Below are positions 1 through 4,346 of a DNA stretch of 7,387 bases, piece by piece (position 1 is the stretch's first letter; each line of letters begins with the position of its first letter). The DNA is taken from assembly GCA_047616325.1 (NCBI GenBank), contig JBLHGN010000183.1, positions 1-7,387 of the forward strand. The letters run 5' to 3'. Origin of the DNA: JBLHGN01 sp047616325 (GTDB lineage Bacteria; Pseudomonadota; Gammaproteobacteria; Pseudomonadales; Cellvibrionaceae). A model generated the notes under the pieces. That model was not told where the DNA came from, did not search any database, and saw only the letters and a program-made list of their open reading frames with translations. A program made the translations under genes and the position numbers.

Positions 1-1
1 G

Positions 2-133
2 ATAGTGCGTATAAGCTCATACACAATTCGAGCGGTTCAAGATGCAATACTAACCGGTAAGTCTTTTGTCTGGATTATGAGTGCGCTTGTAGCTCGACTA
101 GTATCACGGCCGCATCAAATTGGGGAATACTGA
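2..133 (+). CDS. Possible 3' end of an unrecognised gene entering from the left edge
   Basis: The frame starting at base 2 stays open for 43 codons to a TGA at 131-133. It contains a short hydrophobic stretch (Phe-Val-Trp-Ile-Met-Ser-Ala-Leu-Val-Ala) and ends Gln-Ile-Gly-Glu-Tyr. It would converge on the leftward gene that stops at 148, leaving 14 bp between the two. An open frame of this length arises by chance fairly often, and I recognise no family, so this is only a candidate gene end. Confidence 0.2.
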   Translation: MVRISSYTIRAVQDAILTGKSFVWIMSALVARLVSRPHQIGEY

Positions 134-147
134 TGTAAATTTTAGGA

Positions 148-480
148 TTACCTGCGGCATAAAGCGGCTTTCTGTATGGGAGGCTTTGTTTCTATGCTTC
201 TACGAGTGCTAAGAAGAGAAGCTATCTTGGCCGGTAATTTTTCCAATTTTAAAAGTATTACAAGTCTGTCGAGTGAGTTTTTGGGGGCGGTGATAGTTAG
301 GTACAGCGTTTCTTTATCGCATAAAATGTCAAAGCCCAGGTGACTGCAACATTGACGCTCTCCTTCAATAAATTGGATCATCTCATCTTCAACTTCGCGC
401 TTGAAAGTATGCGTGAGGCCATCATTTTTCCTGCGTGAGCAGATAAAGCTGCTTTCAATTAAATCGCTTAAATGTTGCAA
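148..480 (-). CDS. Small Cys-rich protein with an ERQCC motif, metal-resistance-associated type
   Basis: This encodes a 110-residue soluble protein with no signal peptide or membrane segment. Residues 41-45 read Glu-Arg-Gln-Cys-Cys, followed by an alternating hydrophobic stretch (Leu-Gly-Phe-Asp-Ile-Leu) and, near 58-67, Leu-Tyr-Leu-Thr-Ile-Thr-Ala-Pro-Lys-Asn. From memory, this layout (a helix ending in ERxCC, then a strand, then a strand ending in a Gly/Ala-Pro turn) occurs in small uncharacterised proteins often found near mercury or other metal resistance genes. Further Cys residues are at 14, 54 and 108. The basic, Lys-rich C-terminal 30 residues look poorly ordered. The start is supported by AGGAAA about 10-14 bases upstream. 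The gene follows the two-helix membrane protein by 45 bp, same strand, so the two are probably co-transcribed. A thiol or metal-binding role is inferred only from the Cys pair and the neighbouring MerR-type gene. Confidence 0.7.
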   Translation of the reverse strand: MQHLSDLIESSFICSRRKNDGLTHTFKREVEDEMIQFIEGERQCCSHLGFDILCDKETLYLTITAPKNSLDRLVILLKLEKLPAKIASLLSTRRSIETKPPIQKAALCRR

Positions 481-525
481 TCTTACCGATTTTTCCTGAG
501 GCTCACTGCTGCAAGCTAGTGTCTC

Positions 526-861
526 CTACTGGGTAGCCCCATTTTTCTGGTTTTCTGTGTCGTCATTATTGTCAATTGATTTGATTGGTGTTGCACAGAA
601 AGTAGTGCAATCGCAAGAGGATGTGTCGGTAGCGTTGTTAGATGATTTTTTTCTTTTTCGTAAATGCATATATAGAAAAACCACCGCCAAGGAAAAAACT
701 ACGCCGAACTCAATGCATTCATGTTTAAGCAGTACTAGCGCCCCTGAAGGCGAGCTGGCAAAGAGTAAATGTACAACTAAACAAGACAAATATACGATGG
801 AGCCAAAAGAAAGCAGGGTCTTATAGTTTAATTTTGAAGGTTCTCGAGGGTTATTTTTCAT
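526..861 (-). CDS. Two-helix membrane protein with Cys-rich C-terminal tail
   Basis: This encodes 111 residues from the ATG at 861. The frame runs back to an ATG at 939, but the 861 start is preferred. It has AAGAGA-like purines about 9 bases upstream, it begins with a normal basic N-terminus, and the longer version would cover the dyad and promoter-like sequence at 890-920. Two membrane segments are visible, about residues 14-36 and 50-67. Positive charge before the first and the Arg-Lys-Arg-Lys-Lys run after the second predict that both ends face the cytoplasm. The tail carries Cys83, Cys85 and Cys89 in Cys-Asp-Cys-Thr-Thr-Phe-Cys, a possible metal or thiol site, and ends in an Asn/Asp-rich region. 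It does not match MerT, MerC or MerF well enough to name. It is first in a leftward pair with the ERQCC-type gene and divergent from the MerR-type gene. A metal-uptake or metal-sensing role is inference from context. Confidence 0.6.
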   Translation of the reverse strand: MKNNPREPSKLNYKTLLSFGSIVYLSCLVVHLLFASSPSGALVLLKHECIEFGVVFSLAVVFLYMHLRKRKKSSNNATDTSSCDCTTFCATPIKSIDNNDDTENQKNGATQ

Positions 862-889
862 TGTATGTTCTCTTGTTGAAAAGTAATAA

Positions 890-920
890 TAACTACAGCC
901 GGGGCTGTGGTTTACAGCAA
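890..920 (-). promoter_or_regulatory. Candidate MerR-type operator and promoter for the leftward pair
   Basis: An imperfect 8-2-8 dyad lies at 893-910. Its core ACAGCC-GG-GGCTGT (895-908) is perfect, and the outer bases match except one. On the minus strand a TTGCTG (920-915) is followed after 19 bp by TAGTTA (895-890). A 19-bp spacer containing a dyad is the hallmark of promoters activated by MerR-family regulators through DNA distortion. The -10 match is poor, and the dyad sits toward the -10 instead of next to the -35, so the promoter assignment is tentative. The dyad itself is seen directly. Confidence 0.4.
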
Positions 921-925
921 CGCCC

Positions 926-1291
926 ATGAGCATTCCCAATATTCGCTATTACGCAAAAATGGGTATACTGCCGCTGGCCAATCGAACGCCCAGCGGCCAC
1001 CGATATTATATGGATAACGATACCAAACGACTTAACTTCGTAATTCAATGCCGTGCGCTTGGCTTTTTAATACGGAAAATTACTGCGCTAATTCGCGCTG
1101 AAGCTGGCTGTGAAACGCCGTGTTCACAAGAAATAAAGCTGGCGGAAAGGCGGCTCGACGATGTACGAGAATCTATCGCTGAATTAAAGCGAGTGGAGGC
1201 AGTATTACAGAAATGTTTAACAAGAGATCCGGCGCAACGCGCTAATGCGGTGGACATTCAAAGCTGTGCGGAAATGTCGGTAAAAGGCTAA
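926..1291 (+). CDS. MerR-family regulator, N-terminally truncated (possible pseudogene)
   Basis: This encodes 121 residues related to the heavy-metal branch of MerR. Residues 2-16 (Ser-Ile-Pro-Asn-Ile-Arg-Tyr-Tyr-Ala-Lys-Met-Gly-Ile-Leu-Pro) match the second half of the helix-turn-helix and the start of the wing, and Thr-Pro-Ser-Gly-His-Arg-Tyr-Tyr continues it. The dimerisation helix at 71-98 (Leu-Ala-Glu then Asp-Val-Arg-Glu then Glu-Ala-Val-Leu) closely follows mercuric MerR. Cys66 aligns with the first metal-ligand Cys of mercuric MerR. The later ligands do not keep the usual spacing: Cys97 and Cys114 are 17 residues apart. The first roughly 15 residues expected in the family, including helix 1, are absent. 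The same frame has a stop at 890-892, and the other two frames upstream do not supply them. No good ribosome binding site precedes the ATG. It is either a degraded gene or an unusual short variant that may no longer bind DNA normally. Confidence 0.7.
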   Translation: MSIPNIRYYAKMGILPLANRTPSGHRYYMDNDTKRLNFVIQCRALGFLIRKITALIRAEAGCETPCSQEIKLAERRLDDVRESIAELKRVEAVLQKCLTRDPAQRANAVDIQSCAEMSVKG

Positions 1292-1566
1292 GTAGAGGGT
1301 GGTTATCTTGCTATGTCCAGAAGCATATTTTGTATCTTTGAAATGTGGTCTAAGTTCGGGAATGAGCCCACCTATTATCTGAATGTACTCAAAAAAGATG
1401 TTTTTAATATCACATATGGGTCTAATTCCGTCTGACATAAGCTTTCTGAGCGTTAATGGTAATATAGCCGCTTCAGTACGTTGAAAGTCTTACCCGAGAT
1501 CGGTCCGATCTATGAATAACAGACAAATATTGTTCGTTTAATAGCCACGCCGCGGGTGGTGGGCTA
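1292..1566. other. Intergenic stretch with no convincing gene
   Basis: This region separates the rightward MerR-type gene from the 3' end of the leftward beta-barrel gene. On the plus strand 1313-1435 could encode 40 residues starting Met-Ser-Arg-Ser-Ile-Phe. Its nearest purine-rich sequence, GAGGGTGG, is rather far upstream, and an equally plausible frame exists on the opposite strand, so neither is called. A perfect 15-bp palindrome and a weak hairpin are listed separately. No transposase, tRNA or integration-site signature was recognised. Confidence 0.5.
1497..1511. repeat. Perfect 15-bp palindrome
   Basis: AGATCGG-T-CCGATCT has seven matching base pairs around a single central base. It lies in non-coding DNA about 55 bp beyond the beta-barrel stop codon. 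With a one-base centre it is better suited to binding a dimeric protein than to forming an RNA hairpin. No nearby start codon or clear promoter ties it to a gene. Confidence 0.5.
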
Positions 1567-1567
1567 T
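1541..1567 (-). terminator. Weak hairpin after the beta-barrel gene, possible terminator
   Basis: On the minus strand, starting at the last base of the TGA stop, ATAGCC pairs with GGCTAT. Two further pairs form after a one-base bulge, around a GC-rich loop. The position, immediately after the last gene of the leftward cluster, suits a terminator. There is no proper U-run afterwards, only TAAACGAAC, so intrinsic termination would be weak. Confidence 0.3.
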
Positions 1568-2847
1568 CAATAAAAATACTCCAACGACACAGAAACATGA
1601 TCCGCCTCGGTAACGAGATAAAGCGGATCGTCCGGCGTGTCGCTCTCAAATATACGCGCATCTAACACCAAGCGAAAGCTGTCCCCCAAACGGCGATTGG
1701 CTTCAATGAAGCCGATGCCGCTGTTGTTGTAATCTAGGTCGCCACTTAGGCCAATTAAAAAATTAGTATCTTGCACGTCGTTGAGCGTTAAGCGTGCGCC
1801 TATAAATATGTCGTTTTGCAAGGCAGATGTAGCCGCAGTGCCTCGGCTGTCGTAGTTGTATTCCGCCAATATGCCTAGGTCGGCCACAGACCCGTTTACA
1901 CCAAAAACGGTGTATTCAAATCCGGCAGACAGCGCTGAATAATGGTTATGGCTATCGTTGCGATCAATAGCCTCTAATTTCCAAAGCCAAGCGCCGAGGG
2001 TGGACTGCACGGAGCTGCCCCACAGGGAAATCTGATCGTAATAAGGCGTTAACTGCGGCGGTGCTGCAGTTTGGCTGCGTAGTCGTATAGTAGGCTCGCG
2101 ATTGGTGCCTTTAAAATAATATAGGCCGATATCCCAGTCGCCAAAGTACTGGCTGTAGCGCAGTGCCACGTCGACATGTCTCTGTTCGTCTGAGGATTCA
2201 AACTCCGCATGATTACTTATGGTAGCGCCGCCCGATAGTGGGCTTTCTGGGCTTGAAAAGCGCCGCTCACGAAAGTAGGGTAAAACATAGGCATCTACGG
2301 TTCCCCAGTTTTGAGAGGTAGACCATTTGATCATAGCTTGGCCGAGTTTTGCTTCTTGGTCGGCCGATTCGGCTGTGTCGGTTTGGTTGATTATATCTAC
2401 TAAATGATTCGATTCCGTCACCCCCCAAAATACTTTGCCCACGCCGGCGGATAGCTCCCAATCGGAGGGCGCGTAGGTCCAAAGAGCCTCTCTGATATCG
2501 GTGAAGCTGCGCCGCTCGTCGGTGTCGTCAAAACGTGAAAACGCCTCGGCATAGAACGAGTGGTTTCCGGATTGCCAGGTGTATTCGGGATTAATAAATA
2601 TCGAGGTCGATGTGCGTTCCGTCTCTGTAAAATAGCGCCCTTCGAATCCGATGCTGGCGGATAAGTCGGCCTTACTTGCGGAGCTAAAAAGTAAGCATAA
2701 AAGTAAAGAGGCCGGCACTAGGGCCTTCCATAAAGCGTTCCCATATTTTCTGCTCCAGCTCCTTCTAATTCCTCTCCTAAAATCTTTACCAAAACTCCTA
2801 AAGCAATGGTTCCCAAAAAAGCTGCCGTTTGCCGCGTAATAATTCAT
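1567..2847 (-). CDS. Outer-membrane beta-barrel protein of an RND/LolA-like export cluster
   Basis: The open frame has 426 codons. A hydrophobic signal-peptide core (Leu-Val-Pro-Ala-Ser-Leu-Leu-Leu-Cys-Leu-Leu-Phe) at 43-54 ends in Ser-Ala-Ser-Lys-Ala, with likely cleavage after residue 60. The rest alternates polar and aromatic residues, with repeated short strand-and-turn patterns and few long hydrophobic runs. The protein ends Ser-Leu-Glu-Tyr-Phe-Tyr, the terminal aromatic residue typical of barrels inserted by BAM. Similar uncharacterised barrels or porin-like proteins often accompany MMPL-type exporters with a LolA-like partner. It starts 11 bp after the TetR stop, so the two are probably co-transcribed. 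The first 35 residues are Arg-, Trp- and Phe-rich and unlike a signal peptide. A well-placed GGAG-N8-ATG at 2744 lies one base out of frame, so the annotated start may be wrong or the gene shifted there. The barrel class is fairly sure; the substrate is unknown. Confidence 0.8.
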   Translation of the reverse strand: MNYYAANGSFFGNHCFRSFGKDFRRGIRRSWSRKYGNALWKALVPASLLLCLLFSSASKADLSASIGFEGRYFTETERTSTSIFINPEYTWQSGNHSFYAEAFSRFDDTDERRSFTDIREALWTYAPSDWELSAGVGKVFWGVTESNHLVDIINQTDTAESADQEAKLGQAMIKWSTSQNWGTVDAYVLPYFRERRFSSPESPLSGGATISNHAEFESSDEQRHVDVALRYSQYFGDWDIGLYYFKGTNREPTIRLRSQTAAPPQLTPYYDQISLWGSSVQSTLGAWLWKLEAIDRNDSHNHYSALSAGFEYTVFGVNGSVADLGILAEYNYDSRGTAATSALQNDIFIGARLTLNDVQDTNFLIGLSGDLDYNNSGIGFIEANRRLGDSFRLVLDARIFESDTPDDPLYLVTEADHVSVSLEYFY

Positions 2848-2858
2848 TTAAAGTCCGT

Positions 2859-3470
2859 TTATTTACGTAGGTTTTCGATAAATTGACAAAGAATTTCTTG
2901 TTGCTCACGCATAAGCGCTTTGGATTGCATACATTTTGCCATGCCGGCTATACCTTGCAGCGCGCTCACAATAAACAGTGCCGTAGCGCCTACATTCACC
3001 TCCTCTTTAACAAACCCTTCATTTTTCCCCTCCTCAAGTTTTTTTGCTAGCAGACCCGTCCAGCAGTTATAAATGTTGGTTAGGCGAGTTTTAAAACCCT
3101 CGTCGAGCCCACTCATTTCCTGCACCAAATTATTTACTGGGCAGCCAAGCGATATTTCCTCTTCGCTTAATTCAGCGCTGCAGCCCATTAAGGTAGAACA
3201 TATGCCTTCAATTGGGTCGTCAAATTGCGCCAAATTTAGTTCAAACTGCTCACTTGAATGCTCAAATAAAATTTCATCGACAATGGCATAGGCCAGCGTT
3301 ACTTTATTCGAGAAGTGATGATACAACGCCCCCTTTGCTAAATTTGTGGATTTTAGAATAGCGTCAATACGCATGCCTTGGTAGCCGTATTGATACATTT
3401 CTTGAAAGCCCGCCATCAATATTTTCTCGCGGGTTGTGGTGGTATTATAACTATCGATAATTTGGTTCAT
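2859..3470 (-). CDS. TetR/AcrR-family repressor, NemR/LmrA-like
   Basis: This encodes 203 residues, normal for the family. The N-terminal DNA-binding domain is clear: Thr-Arg-Glu-Lys-Ile-Leu-Met-Ala-Gly at 13-21, then the helix-turn-helix at about 33-53 ending Lys-Gly-Ala-Leu-Tyr-His-His-Phe. The ligand domain contains Gly-Cys-Pro-Val-Asn-Asn-Leu-Val-Gln-Glu-Met at 109-119, where Cys110 lines up with the reactive Cys106 of Escherichia coli NemR as I recall it. Other Cys residues are at 91, 97, 136, 180 and 195. It probably represses the exporter through the two operators at 6769-6819, whose core AGACC-N4-GGTCT fits this branch. It lies between a terminator upstream and the beta-barrel gene 11 bp downstream. 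No good ribosome binding site precedes its ATG. An 11-codon frame (3502-3467) ends across the start codon, so coupled translation is possible. The inducer is unknown; electrophiles or fatty or aromatic compounds are only guesses. Confidence 0.88.
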   Translation of the reverse strand: MNQIIDSYNTTTTREKILMAGFQEMYQYGYQGMRIDAILKSTNLAKGALYHHFSNKVTLAYAIVDEILFEHSSEQFELNLAQFDDPIEGICSTLMGCSAELSEEEISLGCPVNNLVQEMSGLDEGFKTRLTNIYNCWTGLLAKKLEEGKNEGFVKEEVNVGATALFIVSALQGIAGMAKCMQSKALMREQQEILCQFIENLRK

Positions 3471-3500
3471 AAAAATTTCACGACGGATAAATTATGTTTC

Positions 3501-3528
3501 ATAAAAATACCACCGATGCTTCGGTGGT
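3501..3528 (-). terminator. Rho-independent terminator after the LolA-like gene
   Basis: On the minus strand a perfect 8-bp stem, ACCACCGA (3528-3521) with TCGGTGGT (3516-3509), encloses a 4-base AGCA loop and is followed directly by ATTTTTAT. It begins 9 bp after the LolA-like stop codon and ends about 30 bp before the TetR start. It should split the cluster into exporter plus LolA-like on one side and TetR plus barrel on the other, with the latter transcribed by read-through or from a promoter I cannot place. Candidate CATAAT bases occur just after it, without a good -35. Confidence 0.82.
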
Positions 3529-3537
3529 GGGTAAGGC

Positions 3538-4332
3538 CTAACGCATGCGCTTCATAGTGTTTTGATTAAAATCATTTTCCGATATATCGCCGTTATTAAA
3601 GACGTAATTTTCCCAATATATTTTGGTGGTTTTTCCATTTTGATGATTTACCACTTCAAACAGGCCTCCGCGCCAATACTTGTCGAGATATTTATTCCAA
3701 TCTGAAATGACAAAGGTTTTTAATAATGCGCCTTTACGATCGAAATACACTGTTTTGTCGATGCGTAAGGCTTCTTTATGTACCCATACTTCTTCGTGTC
3801 GATAACCAGAAAACTTGTAGTTTGGAATGTATTTAACCACAAAATAGGCTTCGCCGTTGATAGTGTCTTCTCTGAGAAATTCATACTCATATTTCTCCAC
3901 TTCGAATGAAGCGATATCTTCAAAGGCCAATTCGCTGCCTAAAAAAGGTCCCGATTTATTGCTGGATGAGATACGTTTAACGCGCTTGAGTGCGGGTAAA
4001 TAAAGCCATTGCTGGTCGGCTTCCAATGCATGGGAAAACGATAGGAAGGACGTGCCTTTAACATCTTTTGGTTCGTGGAAAAATGTCAGTGACTTGTCGC
4101 CATCGCCAGGTACTTCCAGCGTTTTAATAGTAAGCAAGCGCTCGCTAGTGTTCCCTTGTCTGTTCGTTAACACCATTTTTAGAGACGAGCTAACGTTGCC
4201 CCAGCCGCGATCATTCGCTTCCACTTGCTGGGCAATGCTCAGACCTTTTTCCTGTGGTGTCATGTCAGCATGAGCGAAGCTGACCCCAATAAATAGTGCA
4301 GCGGCCCCTAGATGTTTTAGTGCATTTGTCAT
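3538..4332 (-). CDS. LolA-like outer-membrane lipoprotein-sorting protein, exporter partner
   Basis: This encodes 264 residues, the usual size for this periplasmic family. The signal peptide is residues 1-22 (Met-Thr-Asn-Ala-Leu-Lys ... Phe-Ala-His-Ala, cleavage before Asp23). The family's central signature is present: Asp-Val-Lys-Gly-Thr-Ser-Phe-Leu-Ser-Phe at 90-99, Gln-Gln-Trp-Leu-Tyr-Leu-Pro-Ala-Leu-Lys-Arg-Val-Lys-Arg at 107-120, and Gly-Ser-Glu-Leu-Ala-Phe-Glu-Asp-Ile at 132-140. Relatives have a LolA/LolB-like half-barrel fold, and many are encoded beside MMPL/RND exporters, where they are thought to carry a lipid-like substrate or lipoprotein across the periplasm. AAGGA at 4345-4341 is a good ribosome binding site 8 bases before the ATG, only 14 bp after the exporter stop, so the two genes are surely one unit. 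The substrate cannot be read from the sequence. Confidence 0.9.
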   Translation of the reverse strand: MTNALKHLGAAALFIGVSFAHADMTPQEKGLSIAQQVEANDRGWGNVSSSLKMVLTNRQGNTSERLLTIKTLEVPGDGDKSLTFFHEPKDVKGTSFLSFSHALEADQQWLYLPALKRVKRISSSNKSGPFLGSELAFEDIASFEVEKYEYEFLREDTINGEAYFVVKYIPNYKFSGYRHEEVWVHKEALRIDKTVYFDRKGALLKTFVISDWNKYLDKYWRGGLFEVVNHQNGKTTKIYWENYVFNNGDISENDFNQNTMKRMR

Positions 4333-4346
4333 GTTGTTGATCCTTA

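Noticed and set aside
557..826. 89-codon plus-strand frame inside the two-helix membrane protein gene
   Set aside because: It is the antisense shadow of a gene with clear membrane segments and shows no family features of its own.
862..939. 26-residue N-terminal extension of the two-helix membrane protein
   Set aside because: It would cover the dyad and the regulator's start, while the ATG at 861 has purine-rich sequence upstream and a normal N-terminus.
1217..1438. 73-codon minus-strand frame overlapping the MerR gene end
   Set aside because: Part reads plausibly, but it overlaps conserved MerR coding sequence, has only a weak ribosome binding site and resembles no known family.
2740..2847. 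Twin-arginine-like Arg-Arg-Ser-Trp-Ser before the barrel signal core
   Set aside because: Outer-membrane barrels travel unfolded through Sec. The Arg-rich part is better explained as an out-of-frame reading upstream of the true start.
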